NCBI GenBank assembly: GCA_022496805.1
Contig: CM040106.1
Span: forward strand, 8,804,001 to 8,868,000
Source of the DNA: Pohlia nutans
Taxonomy: Eukaryota > Streptophyta > Bryopsida > Bryales > Mniaceae
Reading direction: 5' to 3'
Length of the DNA: 64,000 nt
Part shown: piece by piece, positions 32,699 to 43,375 of the stretch
Layout: the number at the start of each line of letters is the position of its first letter
Numbering within the stretch: the stretch's first letter is position 1
The notes under the pieces: model-generated
Told to the model about the DNA's origin: nothing
The model's input: the letters and a program-made list of their open reading frames with translations, nothing else
Databases searched by the model: none
Made by a program: the position numbers and the translations under genes

Positions 32699-34200
32699 TA
32701 CGTGCTAAAACATACAGATACAAATATATACATATAAATGTATACATATATACACTTTTTTGATGTAATTAATTTAATATGAACTTTTATAAGTTCACAA
32801 GTATATGCACATAGGAACTCCAACTAATTATAAATTTATAGTTTATTATAATTATTTATATATAAGAACTATTAATAGATAAAAGAACTTAAGTTTACTA
32901 TGCAATCTCGTATATAAATATATACATATACATTTATATAGTTATGGAATACATTTTTGTACAGTTAATATGCAATCATATATGTTATACAATTAATATA
33001 TACATTTAACATATTAATTTGAAATATATTCTGTACCAATAATATATAGAATTAATATATAATATATGTATTTGTATATGAACTATTATTAATTCACAAT
33101 TGTATATACAATCATATTAACTATATATAATATATAAGTAATATATACAGTTAATACATATGATCTATATATGAAATAAAGTTAATACACACGTTTAATA
33201 CATATGAAACATGTATAAATATGAACGATCTATAGTTTAGTGTATATAGGTAAATAAATTTATTAGTTTTAGTATATTAATTAATTAATATAGTAATATA
33301 ATTAATTTTATACTTAGGTGCTAGAATCCATCTAAACATGATTATATATATTCTTATTTAGTTTACTGCACATAAATTCAATTAGTTACTATATAATCAA
33401 TATATATTACACAGGTAACTAAGTATATGGAAAATATATAGTAAATATATATATTATATTAATATATAGCAATTGTATTATACAATTATATAATTATGAA
33501 TGATTCTATAATTATATATTTCTTGAGATTAACCTTGATTTTATATATAGTTTGATACTATTAAATATTAGAATCATTATTCAAACACTATATAAGAATT
33601 ATGAATAGTTAGTAAGTGCTAAAATATATATAAATAAAATTTCATATAAATAGTTTACTGATTTGATTATATCATTATGAAATATTATAAGTTCATTCGT
33701 ATTTGAACATATAAACTCTCTATATAAACATATAAACATAAATATATATAATACAAATATATATACAACACTATATGTTTTAACTGTCTGATATATATGT
33801 TTTAGCACTATCTATTACAAAATAATTCACAAATGAGTACACTCTGTGAACTAATTATAGGTATATAAACTACTAAAATAATAGTATAATTATAACTGTT
33901 TATACATAAAAAGTTCTTCTATTATAAAGCTTTTACGCAGTTATATCCAAGCACACAGTGGATACATCAATTTGAACTATATATATATAATAATCGTAAA
34001 GTGAATTTATAATTGTATAGTTTAATACAATTAAATACAGGAGTCGTTTTTGACGGTCCATAATTATATATTAACTTTTAGTAAACAATTAATAATTTAT
34101 ATATAATATAGTGTATGTATGTATGTATATATATATATATATACATATAAACTTTTAGAAGACAATTAATAAGTGCTACTAATATTATATATATATATAC

Positions 34201-34940
34201 CAAAATCCTAAACCTTGGAGGATTTGAGTATATTTTTGGTATTGGGAAATCTCCCGATTTACATGTCCAATTGGATTTTTATTTTGTTCACAAAGCTATG
34301 GGGGGAGCCCTCGAGACGTTATTTGTGGACTACTTCGAGTCCAACATTGGTTAAATGTAGCATAATATTCCCTCCTAACCCTAAGAATCTCCTAGTACTA
34401 TGGATATTCCCTCTAAACCCTATAGATTCTCTTCAAACCCTAGGGATTCTATTTTATCCTTGGATACTCTCCCCAAACCCTATGGTGCTTCAATCCTCAA
34501 GTGGTTGTCACGCTATCATGGTACTTCAATCTTGAAGTGCCACTCACTACTCCCCACTTAGTGTACTACTATCCTCCCACTACTAAGTGAGAATAAAACC
34601 CTCATCACTCCCCACTCCGTGTAGTATTGTTCTCCCACCACTAAGTTACAATAAAACCCTCTTCACTCCATGTACTTAGGCACCTATGCTTATTATGATT
34701 ACGTCCTTTTTGATCCCGTCCCTCCCATTCTTGGAACCCGGCCTTGATTTTCCCTCCCAAACGGCTCCCTCCTTCATTAAAAAATTTCCCCCCTCTTCCT
34801 CACATGTTCAATATGCTCCATCCTCCCTAATCCTTTTCTCTTTCATTTCAATCTGTGGTTCTTGGAGGGGACGAAGGATTCTTGGAGCATTGGAGGGGAG
34901 CACTGTCTGGAGGAGAGCACTTGGAGGACAACAATTTCTT
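34201..34940 (+). promoter_or_regulatory. Promoter/leader-like region of the element A transposase gene
   Basis: Less AT-rich than the core. It includes a 58-bp tandem repeat (34549-34665; units beginning TCCCCACT) and a pyrimidine-rich stretch 34690-34860. It ends at a consensus donor GTAAGT at 34941. The frame 34215-34535 encodes no recognisable protein. Inferred to hold the start site and first non-coding exon. Confidence 0.4.
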
Positions 34941-36156
34941 GTAAGTATTTTATCCTTACATGGTGTTAAGTTCCCTTTCGTTCAATTAATTATAGTGGTT
35001 TACAGTGAATTAAAGTGAATTGAAGTAAATCGCAGTGATTTAGAGTTAGTATGAGGTTAGTATGTGAATTGGAGTAAATCACAGTGAATTAGAGTGAATT
35101 GAAGTAAATCACAGTGAATTAGAGTGAATTGGAGTAAATCACAGTGAATTAGAACGAATTGGAGTAAATCACAGTGTATTAGAGTTAGTTACAATTATTT
35201 ATATCAGAGTAATGTTGTTTGGAATTATTTAGGATACATTGCTGTTAATCAGAGGTAATGACAAGCCATTAAAGTTAATTACGAGTTATTAGAGTTAATT
35301 ACGAGTAAAATTTTAAAGTTAATTAGAGGTGGATATTATTAAATACACGTAATCAAAGTTTATTACGAGTATTTGAAATTAATTATAGCTGGATATTATA
35401 ATTACACGTAATTAAAGTTTATTACGATTACTTGAAATTAATTACAGGTGGATATTATTAATTACACGTACTTAAAGTTTATTACGGCTTATTATTTGTA
35501 CTAATGAATTAGCCTGAGTGCCTTCTATCGGAGGATCCTCCGATAGCGCAAGTGTCTAGTATTGGAGGAACCTCTAGCGAAGGATCCTCCAATAGACCTC
35601 GTGTCGTGCATTGCAGGGAGTTCTATCGGAGGATCCTCTGATAGAACTAGTGCATTGCAATTTAGACGTGCTCTATCGGAGGATCCTCCGATAGAAGTAG
35701 TGCGTTGCAATTAAGTCGCTCTCTATCGGAGGATCCTCCGATAGAGCTCGTGTCGTCCATTGCAGGGCTTCCTATCGGAGGATCCTCCGATAGAAATAGT
35801 GCATTGCAATTTAGGCGTGCTCTATCGGAGGATCCTCCGATAGAAGTACTGCGTTGCTATTAAGTCACGCTCTATCGGGGGATCCTTCGATAGAATTAGT
35901 GCATTGCAATTTAGGCGTGCTATATCGGAGGATCCTCCAATAGAAGTAGTGCACTAAAATCAGGCGAGCTGTATCGGAGGATACTCGGATGGTGCTAGTG
36001 ACTTGAACTGGATGCGTCGTCCATCGGAGGATCCCCTGATAGAGCTATTGCCCTGCATTGATGGTGGACTCTATCGGAGGATCCTCCGATAGAACAAGTG
36101 TCCTGTAATTGAGCTGTTCTCAGTTGGATATCTTACTTGTTGTTTTCTGTGGGCAG
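34941..36156 (+). other. Probable 5'UTR intron of the element A transposase gene
   Basis: Donor GTAAGTATTT at 34941 and acceptor TTGTTTTCTGTGGGCAG ending 36156. Inside are a 30-bp minisatellite (about 34990-35190; AATTGGAGTAAATCACAGTG units), a second repeat block (35270-35490; AATTACACGTAATTAAAG units) and the twelve-member palindrome array. The coding ATG follows 11 bp after the acceptor. Confidence 0.55.
35525..36092. repeat. Regular array of twelve A-type palindromes
   Basis: 22-bp palindromes (arm CTATCGGAGGA plus reverse complement) start at 35525, 35574, 35623, 35673, 35723, 35772, 35822, 35872, 35922, 35971, 36021 and 36071. The steps are 49 or 50 bp, mean 49.6. Five are perfect; the others have one to several changes. 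The 28-bp intervals are also related to each other (GTGCATTGCAATTTAG-like), so this is a tandem repeat whose palindrome is the best-conserved part. It ends 75 bp before the transposase ATG. Confidence 0.95.
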
Positions 36157-36166
36157 TTATTCGGAC

Positions 36167-37420
36167 ATGGATTACTTCCAGAGGGACTCCGCATCGGGGT
36201 GGGACCACAGAACGACACCTTCGGACACCAAGCATGGTTCTTGTGAGCATTGCATCCCCTTTGAAGCCGGTGCAACTATGTCCCTACATTTCCGTGGATT
36301 TGGAGTCGTTGGAAAGGGAATCATTATTGAATCCTCTCTAGTGGGACACTGGCTTGGAGTGGATATTGCACGCATCATGACTTCGCTAATTCTAGTGAGG
36401 CCTACAGACATCAAACAGTCGACATTGACTCTACTGGTTATTCCATCCCAGACAGGATTTACAGTTTTGGGAGATGTTTATAGGACACTACTCTGGCCTG
36501 TCGAAGATGTCGCGGATCCAATAGGGGAGCATCCGATGCCTGATGCTAATGACGAGACTATTGATGCTGCAAACAACGGAGCAGCCTACATCCCTGTAGT
36601 GGAGTGGATTGGGATGGCCATTGAGCGCTGCAGCGCTGATGGCGCTATGTTAGCAATTGGTAGGATCAATTGTGCTTCTCCGGACGAACCATTTAAGGAC
36701 GGCCTTCTTGGAGAAGGATATGTGGGCGTGACTGTCCTTGATATCTTTGAAGGAGACGCACATGACTTAATGACCCACCAGCGGTGGTCCACACTAGAAT
36801 GTCGATTTCCGAACGGGCGCTCACTCAGCGGAACAATTGAGTACCTCTCCATGATCCCTGATGAATGCGACCCAGATGCACACCTTGGTGGGAGAAAGAA
36901 GGCTCTGTATAGGTTCATCCATAGGAAGCTAATGGTGGAGCAGAAATTATCAAAGTATGCACTGAAGACCACTGATACAACCATTCACGCAGTGACATTA
37001 ATCAAGTGTTGTGAGCTTTATTGTTGCCGTCACTTCAAGCCAGAGGACACCTTGGCTTTGAAGAAGAAATTCTACCTCAAATCATTTGATGAACGCCCAG
37101 AGTATGGGATAAGTGTTGGGGGGCAACTTCACTCTTTAGATCTCATTGGCGGAAAGAGGAAGTATGTGACGCTCATTGGTACCGAGGTTTGCAGTGTTGC
37201 GTGGTATATGATTCATGGTATCCCGTCCTCAACATTCTTTTCGAACCTGAGCCTGTTCAAGGAGGGAGTGCAATCATCAACATATGGAAACAGAGGGATC
37301 AAACGGCCTCACTTAGGCATAGTTCAAGCCATGGGGACAATTGCTGCTATTGTGAAGGAGAATGCTGATCTCATACCTCACCAAATGCGGGGCACGGTCC
37401 CCAGAAGAATGGATACCTAG
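36167..37420 (+). CDS. Transposase-like protein of element A, N-terminal part (DUF7869-type family)
   Basis: An open frame of 417 codons runs from ATG 36167 (MDYFQRDSASGWDHRTTPSD), just after a splice acceptor. The C-terminal third contains IKCCELYCCRHFKPEDTLAL, LHSLDLIGGKRKYVTLIGTE and VCSVAWYMIHGIPSSTFFSN, then YGNRGIKRPHLGIVQAMGTI and ENADLIPHQM. These align in order with the element B protein (LEGIEVCPTAWCLIH; HGNLGTKKPRLQTLQTTATL; ENSADQMPH). In B they precede the catalytic-looking half. Proteins of the DUF7869 type share this HGNxGxxxP hallmark. Here a TAG at 37418 ends the frame. The next codons (KFLPARHNWKRIQ) still match B, after which homology stops, so the protein is 3'-truncated. 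It is the only long stop-free gene of element A. A short upstream extension without ATG was excluded. Confidence 0.7.
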   Translation: MDYFQRDSASGWDHRTTPSDTKHGSCEHCIPFEAGATMSLHFRGFGVVGKGIIIESSLVGHWLGVDIARIMTSLILVRPTDIKQSTLTLLVIPSQTGFTVLGDVYRTLLWPVEDVADPIGEHPMPDANDETIDAANNGAAYIPVVEWIGMAIERCSADGAMLAIGRINCASPDEPFKDGLLGEGYVGVTVLDIFEGDAHDLMTHQRWSTLECRFPNGRSLSGTIEYLSMIPDECDPDAHLGGRKKALYRFIHRKLMVEQKLSKYALKTTDTTIHAVTLIKCCELYCCRHFKPEDTLALKKKFYLKSFDERPEYGISVGGQLHSLDLIGGKRKYVTLIGTEVCSVAWYMIHGIPSSTFFSNLSLFKEGVQSSTYGNRGIKRPHLGIVQAMGTIAAIVKENADLIPHQMRGTVPRRMDT

Positions 37421-38059
37421 AAATTCCTTCCGGCAAGGCACAACTGGAAACGAATTCAAGCCAGGCCACAGAGGTAAGGATACAATGCAGTGTAATTTTT
37501 TTTTTCAACCTCTGTTATTACTTTGGACTTGAATCCCAACAAGGGATCCTTCGATATATTTCAGAACGATATTTATTTTTGATGGTGATGTGTACGTGCA
37601 AACAAATCTAAGTTGTGGTTTGCCGGCGGTACCCCAATCGGGGGTCAGCAGGATTAAAAAGGAATTGTTTAACAACGTAGCCATCAAACCAGTTGGGAGT
37701 TCGTTTGCGAAGTGCACAGTTTGCGACTAGCTTCAACAATTCATCGGCAAATCCGTCAAAGGTAGCGCCGAGTACGTGGGATTTGTGAAGCAGAGGGCAG
37801 CTCATTTAAGCTACCAGAGTTCGTGCAGTCAAATCTATCATTCTTGGAGAGAAGAATCAAAACGTAACAAGGCAGAGATTCTTTGTATCATTCACAATAA
37901 GATGGACACTGCTAAGATTGCCATTCCTTGAATGCGAGTGACCACGAAGTATACCGCGTCTCTTGGGCAACTTCCAATCAGCAAGATACAGATGAGCTGC
38001 AAAAAGCGACCATTGCACTTTCCAGACTTCAAGTGCAAGAGAGGCCTATTAACCGAAAA
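37421..38059. other. Decayed right end of element A
   Basis: About 40 bp still matches the transposase frame. The rest holds no supported gene. A degenerate A-type palindrome (AAGGGATCCTTCGATA) at 37541-37556 is the last family signal. The transition to gypsy LTR-like DNA occurs before about 38060. Confidence 0.45.
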
Positions 38060-38459
38060 TTAGGAGTTACCGGTAGGTCTACCGGTCTCCGTTTTTACCC
38101 TGGTAATTTTCCAAGTTACCCCAGCAGGTAGATCTAGGAAACACTTTTTTATCGATCTGACCTAACTGTCAGATTTGGTTGTACTGTGGTATAAAAGAAA
38201 TAGAGCCAACCTCATTGGCACGCCTCATTTTCCCAGATAACTGATTTCTTGTTTGAAATATTATCTTCTGATTTCATGCTTACCGAGTAGTTTCTGTTTG
38301 TACTTTTATGCACTGATCAGTTTGTCTTCCCTCGATTTTGTGATCACCGACCTAGTTTTTAGTTTTCTGTCATACATTCCGTTAAACTCTTTTCCCTTGG
38401 TAGCTACCAACTCCTCCGGTACTGATTACCGAGTAGGTCCTTACTAGGAGGAGCTACCA
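38060..38459 (+). repeat. Probable 5' LTR of gypsy element 1
   Basis: TACCG-rich sequence with a TATA box TATAAAAG at 38190-38197. It ends ..CTACCA at 38459, followed by a TGG-starting primer-binding-like site (TGGCGACCATCTAGTG from 38462). The left boundary is not defined, and the matching 3' LTR is not in the window because element B follows. Confidence 0.45.
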
Positions 38460-38648
38460 TTTGGCGACCATCTAGTGTTCGAATTCTAGAAATCGTTTGC
38501 TAAAAAAAACGGAGTTACCGATCCCGGTACTCTATGATCACTTAAGTATCTGTCTGACACCGCGCCTTTTTACACTATCCGCCTTACCGAGCTCATTCGT
38601 TGTTATCATAGTCCGGTTGTCAAAAATTCGGATATACTAGACTTTCCC

Positions 38649-40276
38649 ATGGCCCGTTGCCACACTAGATCTGCAAGACCACCGCCCGAGTTGGACCTCG
38701 AGGCTCTCATGATTTCCAACGCTCGTATTCACCGCATCGTACAAGATCTGCTACCATCACCGATGTTCCGAGCTCCCTCCATAGCCCTCATCCGACACGA
38801 CGGCCTCAATCCTTACTCACGGCGAACGAATTACCGACCCCGCGAGAATTTCAAACCGCACGACATCCACACTCGACTACCTAGAAGCGGCCGTCTTCTG
38901 ACAGGGTACTCCTCAACCCAGCAGCTACCGGGGAAGACTTACACCTCACCGACGACAAACGCGAACAGTTTCGTGCCCAGGCATTTCTGCAGTCCTCGGC
39001 CATTCAAGACCGACTTCAACAACTACCACAAGATGATGCAACGGATCAAGAACTCCTAGCGGCCCTAGAACCGACTCCTCAACTGGACCTCGATTTAGCT
39101 GCGTCTCGGCTACAACTTCCACATTTACGTTTACGCTAGTTTCGACAAGATCAAGGACGTGCCCCATCAATGCACCATACAGTTTGCCCACAACCGATTC
39201 CAGGACATCAATACTCGGTGCAACAATAATTTTTTAGATTTCATCCTCCACATCACCACCACCAGGTTCATCCCAGACCTCCTATTCGGTTTTGCACACT
39301 CTGTGGCGATACCGACTACCCTTCCATTTCCTATCCATACAACTATCTCCAACCTCGCCGCATTGTGGCTCCCGGAGTACCGACCTCAACCTACCAACCT
39401 GCCGGCGACCTAGGCGTTCCGAATCCACCCACTGGTCGATGTCCTACCTCAACCACTCAAAAAGCGGTACCGTATCCCGAATACAGAACCAGTAAATGCC
39501 CTGAAACACATTGCCGTAAATTTGAATCTACTAGTAGATTAAATGGCGAAACGGAAACTATGGTCCAACTGGAATTATTCGGTAATTCTCTCACCGAGAA
39601 AGAGTCAAATTGGTTTGCATATCATAGCCAAATACATCCTACTAATACATTGCAGGAGGTATTTACCGCATTCAAAAGACGCTACCAAACCATCAAAACG
39701 GACGACCAAACGTACATCCAATTTCGTACAATCAATCAACAACCAAAGGAATCTGTCAATGACTATGCTGAACGTCTCCAGCAACTAGCGGAAAATCTAG
39801 CAGTGCCCCCGGATGATATGTTCATGTTGAGCAATTTCCGCGCTGGCTTATTGGAATATTTGTAGGTAGCCACGGTAGGACTTCAACGACAGACGTTTTC
39901 CGAAGCAGTAGACTCGCCACGTACCGCAGAAGATGGCTTACCCAAATCTCGGCAACCGACCCTTCCCTCGACTAGTACCGGAGACAATTCCCGACGTAAC
40001 TTCAAGTGTACCGGCTGCGGTCGTATAGGCCATGAATGGGGAACGTTTTACCGCAACCCGGCAAGTGACTACGAGAAGTGACCACGGGAAGAAAACCGAT
40101 ACGGCTTCCGTTTACCAAATTCAAACTCAGCCAGCGCCAACTCCGGTATGTACCAAAAACCGCCGTAATTCTCCTAGTGTAACCCCGGTACAACGGTACT
40201 TATGCAATGTATGTGGTTCACTTGAACACTCGGGACATCGTTGTCCACTTCTATTGAATGAGGATGTTAAAAAAAC
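38649..40276 (+). pseudogene. Gypsy element 1 Gag, frame-broken and truncated
   Basis: Starts MARCHTRSARPPPELDLEAL at 38649. After slips it continues in 39365-39865 with a retrotransposon-gag (capsid-type) domain: LELFGNSLTEKESNWFAYHS, LQEVFTAFKRRYQTIKTDDQ and VNDYAERLQQLAENL. Past a TAG near 39863 it reaches a degenerate knuckle CTGCGRIGHEW and, in another frame, a good CCHC knuckle CNVCGSLEHSGHRC (about 40204-40246). The sequence is cut at 40276 by the inverted terminal repeat of element B. Protease, RT and integrase are absent. The coding DNA shares the TACCG word bias of its LTR. Confidence 0.75.
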
Positions 40277-40303
40277 AAGGCAATATTCATTAAAATGACA
40301 CAA
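40277..40303 (+). repeat. Left terminal inverted repeat of element B
   Basis: 27 bp beginning AAGGCAATATTCATT and ending GACACAA, identical to the reverse complement of 61357-61383. Subterminal words CATTTTGAGAC and CTCATTAAATTGAGAC (about 40467) recur inverted near the right end. Confidence 0.9.
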
Positions 40304-40909
40304 AATGGTCATTTTGAGACTCCCAACCCTCTATAGCGGGCTTGCTTTCAAGGATAGTTGTTGAAGCCAAAGATAAAGAAAGGTCGAATTAGATTGATTT
40401 ATGAAATAAAAGAAGTAGTAGTTACTTTGAGCTCATTGCAATCAAAGATAAACAAAAGAAATTAATGCTCATTAAATTGAGACAAATTGCACATTTTGAG
40501 ACTTCTATACACCAATCCATTCAATTAAGCACATTTGAAGTGAAAAGTATTAAGAGCACATTGATGCCATCCGCTTCGTGGAAGTTTGCACATATTATTT
40601 GATGTATGGGAGCGTGGGAATTTCCAGTACCGTGCTCATGTACACAAATGTAGAAGATAATGCGTCCTAGAGTATACAAGTATGACTAGTACTAGTAGAT
40701 CATGATACAGTTATAGACATGAGATATTCGAATATGCCCTTGGCGATATAGGTTTTCAAGAACACCATACGGTGGTACACAAGAACAACCGTACGCTATC
40801 AGGGCATCAAATGTTTATAGGGTTTTGTGGGGACAGCTAATATTTATAGAGTTAGTGACATAACAGTAAGTGACGTACTACTATTACAGGGAACACATGA
40901 CCCCCTAAG
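40304..40909. other. Left subterminal region of element B, no gene
   Basis: AT-rich, with repeats of CATTTTGAGAC/ATTAAATTGAGAC that also occur inverted at 61250-61350. No supported reading frame. It probably contains the 3' end/terminator of the minus-strand genes and transposase subterminal sites. Confidence 0.5.
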
Positions 40910-41791
40910 CTAGCCATCCTTGCCTCTACTACGACGATTCTTTTTAGCCTCCAACGCTTCCTCCAACGCTTTCACCTCTACCAGGCCTCGAATGATAGCA
41001 TACAATCTATGAAATTGCGGACAATCGTAGTCCTCGAGTGATCGGGTAGGCTGAGGAGCCTTCCCTTGGTTTGTGGAGCGTAGCTTCGGATAGCCGACAC
41101 CCATGGATCTTGAGTCCTCGGGCCGACGAGCATCACGCACCACTGGACAATCGGGGACCGGACCGGCTGAGCCAGAAGAGGCGCAAATTATCCTCGATCC
41201 GAGGACACTGAGCACGTTTCGAGGAACGCAAAGGGGCCGGGCCCAAATTATCCTTGATTCGAGGACACTGAGCAGGTTTCGAGGAACGCAAAGGGGCCGG
41301 ACGCTTGCGACTCCCGCCCGAGCGGGCCAGCCCGCTTACAGTTGCTCCAGGTGCAGGAGGACGCACCGGCGGAGCTTTGTCGTCATCGAGGCGAGGATCC
41401 CAAGTGCCATGATCAGGGCCTCCGTACAACTTCCTGTGAGGGGTGGACTCGGTACGCGGAGTCGGCGAATGAGAGCGACATCGGATTGGCGAAGAGCGCT
41501 TCAACGGCGAAGGGGAGCTCACGGGGGTTCTGACGGGGCCTCGACTGGGAGGGCTGTTGATGACGCCCTCCTCCACATTCTTCTTCTTAGAGTAGTCGAT
41601 TGCAGCAGATGCAGCGTCCGTGGCCGAGCAGAGGACGTAGGGCCTTGAATACTTCGAGGGCCGTAGCTACCTCCCGCAGACTCGAATCCTTCGGGGAACG
41701 ATGCGTCCGATCCTGACTGCAGCCTCCTTGTGAGGAGCTGCTCAGGGGGGGTACGGTACACCGTGAAACCGGTCACCTGAGGAAAGAACAT
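40910..41791 (-). pseudogene. Ser/Pro/Arg-rich protein of element B
   Basis: Minus-strand frames 41519-41791, 41133-41576 and 40910-41215 overlap in different phases and look like one damaged or spliced gene. The middle is disordered (SPSPLKRSSPIRCRSHSPTP). It includes two 20-residue repeats (PAPLRSSKxAQCPRIxDNL) that are translated from B-type palindromes at 41188 and 41248. The C-terminal piece (DCPQFHRLYAIIRGLVEVKA; EEALEAKKNRRSRGKDG) looks like a short helix with a basic tail. No family recognised. Confidence 0.4.
41186..41305. repeat. 60-bp tandem duplication including B-type palindromes
   Basis: Two units with period 60 (AAATTATCC starts at 41186 and 41246), each with a degenerate palindrome TTATCCTCGATCCGAGGACA or variant followed by GAGGAACGCAAAGGGGCCGG. 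The period keeps the minus-strand reading frame. Confidence 0.85.
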
Positions 41792-42053
41792 GATGAGGGG
41801 GGTGAAGGCATGAAAAGCAACGGCCGGTGGCCCAACACATCATCCTAGAATGAAGGATCTATGTCCCAAATCGAGATAAGCACGAGAGAAGACAAACACA
41901 TTCAATAGGTCCCGAAAACACAATGAGCATTTCCATAATTCCGATTTACACATTTTATTTATACAAAGTGGCGTACAAAATTAATCATACAAAATGTAAT
42001 TACGGTTCGAAGACCCAAACAACGTCACTCCTACAAAACAAGGCGACCTTGAA

Positions 42054-42808
42054 CTACCGAATCCCCGGGAAGTCGTAAAATTCGCCGGAAAAGGCTAAGG
42101 ACTGATTGAGCCCACGACGGATGTGGGCGTAGAGAAGATCAGACGGTTCAAGCGGACCACGCCCGATCCGATTATCCTCGACGTACGCACGCAGCCGGCC
42201 CGGAGCACAGGGGGAGTGCAGCTGGCGAAGCCACGGAGCCAGAGACCCCATGAGAAAGTCGTCTCTAGTTTTAGAACGGGACCAGGATTCTAAGAAAATT
42301 GTGTTTCCGGCCTCATTGCACACACTCTTCTCGGGGGAATCGTCTATGAGGAGGGTGTTGTCCTTGTCGATAACATCCCCATTGGAAATGGAGAACACCC
42401 GTTTGGAGAGGTCCTTGAAGAAGATCTCCTTGGTGCCAGACAAGTCCTTAAGGTGCTTCCCCTCTGAGATTTCAACCTTAGTGCAGAAATCCTGCCCCAT
42501 GATCTCGTAGGGCTGTTTGGCGCCATAGAAGAGGAGCCCCGCGATGAGCTCAACGGTGGACCTCCTCATAGAGCTCCAGACAAAGACATGATCGGCAATC
42601 TCGGCGACCATGGCCAGGAACTCCGCCAGACTGGGACGAGTGTAGACACCCTTCGGGCCAACTACTGTGGGATGCGACGACGAAAAGAGGTGCATTCCGA
42701 CATCGTTGACCCGCGCAGATTTGGGGATCTGGGACCTATCGATGCGCTGGAAGAGAATGCAGTTCAAGTTGAAAACGATATTCAACCACTTCTTCTGCGG
42801 TTGGGATC
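42054..42808 (-). CDS. FCP1/SCP-like HAD protein of element B, motif I Asp replaced
   Basis: The minus-strand frame from a probable acceptor (GTCTATAG at 42809) to the stop at 42054 encodes about 250 residues of an FCP1-homology HAD domain. These include KKWLNIVFNLNCILF (motif I position), VYTRPSLAEFLAMVAEIADH and VFVWSSMRRSTVELI (motif II region), FSISNGDVIDKDNTLLIDDSPEKS (motif III; DDSPxK) and SLAPWLRQLHS near the end. Classical members use DxDxT as nucleophile. Plant relatives often have DLNG, but here both acids are Asn (NLNC), so phosphatase activity is doubtful. The C-terminal part (LRAYVEDNRIGRGPL) includes a palindrome-like VEDN. It aligns with the element A copy at 15451. The first exon is not resolved. 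No stops or slips occur in 250 codons. Confidence 0.75.
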
Positions 42809-43375
42809 CTATAGACGATACACTCCGCGGCACGACAACTCCGCTACACGACAATTCTACTTGATCAAGGCAAACACAGAACAAGTGGAGTTACCTGATT
42901 CAACGCAGAAGCAAAGACAGGGGAGCCAGAGTGTGGGGCAAAGCATTTCATCCCACTAAGTGAGGGCAAGACACCCTCCACATATGATGGTTTCAGGGGC
43001 AGCGGACGGTGCACACTTTTAAGCAATGTCGGCTGGACAAAAACATGGAAAATGAGAAGACATTAGGCAAGGATATTCAAAAAATAAGCGCCTCATATAT
43101 TTAATTTACATAGTTAATATAATATACAATCATCCGGTAGAAAAATGTCGCCCAAGGGGCAGCTATGCACGCATCACAAAACTACATCCGGAAGCCGTGA
43201 ATCTACACTATCCTACAGGAGGCTATTGCAACGGGGCGGGTCGACAGCGCTACACATTCACAGACGAGGCACTCCTTCCTGTTAACCAGAATGAATAGAA
43301 ATAAGAGTCTACATATGGGTGATGACAGATTGATGCAGGTAGTAAAACACTTCCATCAAGCGGCATCCTGGCGAC

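Larger units (their letters stand above)
28570..34200. other. AT-rich core of element A, no genes
   Basis: About 5.6 kb of very AT-rich DNA with no supported reading frame. It contains a telomere-like tract (28879-28916), a MITE half-copy (30206-30360), long (TA)n/(TATACA)n microsatellites (about 30600-32460 and scattered to 34190), a long inverted repeat (31076-31710) and a short MITE (32475-32698). A similar AT-rich stretch occupies the same position in element B (50400-55050). Confidence 0.7.
14968..38050. mobile_element. Giant element A (22-bp GGATCC-centred palindrome family)
   Basis: About 23 kb united by a dispersed palindrome (arm CTATCGGAGGA followed by its reverse complement) seen from about 15103 to 37556. 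Gene order parallels element B: minus-strand HAD protein, minus-strand long DGQH-containing gene, AT-rich core, plus-strand transposase-like gene. The left edge is set where LINE endonuclease coding stops. The right edge is uncertain because coding decays after 37420 and gypsy LTR-like sequence starts near 38060. Terminal inverted repeats like those of element B were not found, so one or both ends may be lost. It contains secondary insertions, notably 21311-25930. Confidence 0.6.

Noticed and set aside
30600..34200. tRNA or small RNA genes in the AT-rich core
   Set aside because: Many TA-rich hairpins are possible but none has tRNA box A/B or a convincing cloverleaf.
35525..36092. CRISPR array
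   Set aside because: Regular 22-bp repeats with 28-bp intervals look CRISPR-like, but the repeats are full palindromes, the intervals are related to each other, no cas genes exist and the DNA is plant nuclear.
15103..37556. Engineered BamHI sites (GGATCC) from cloning
   Set aside because: The sites are centres of a longer palindrome with natural variation in arms and spacing across 22 kb.
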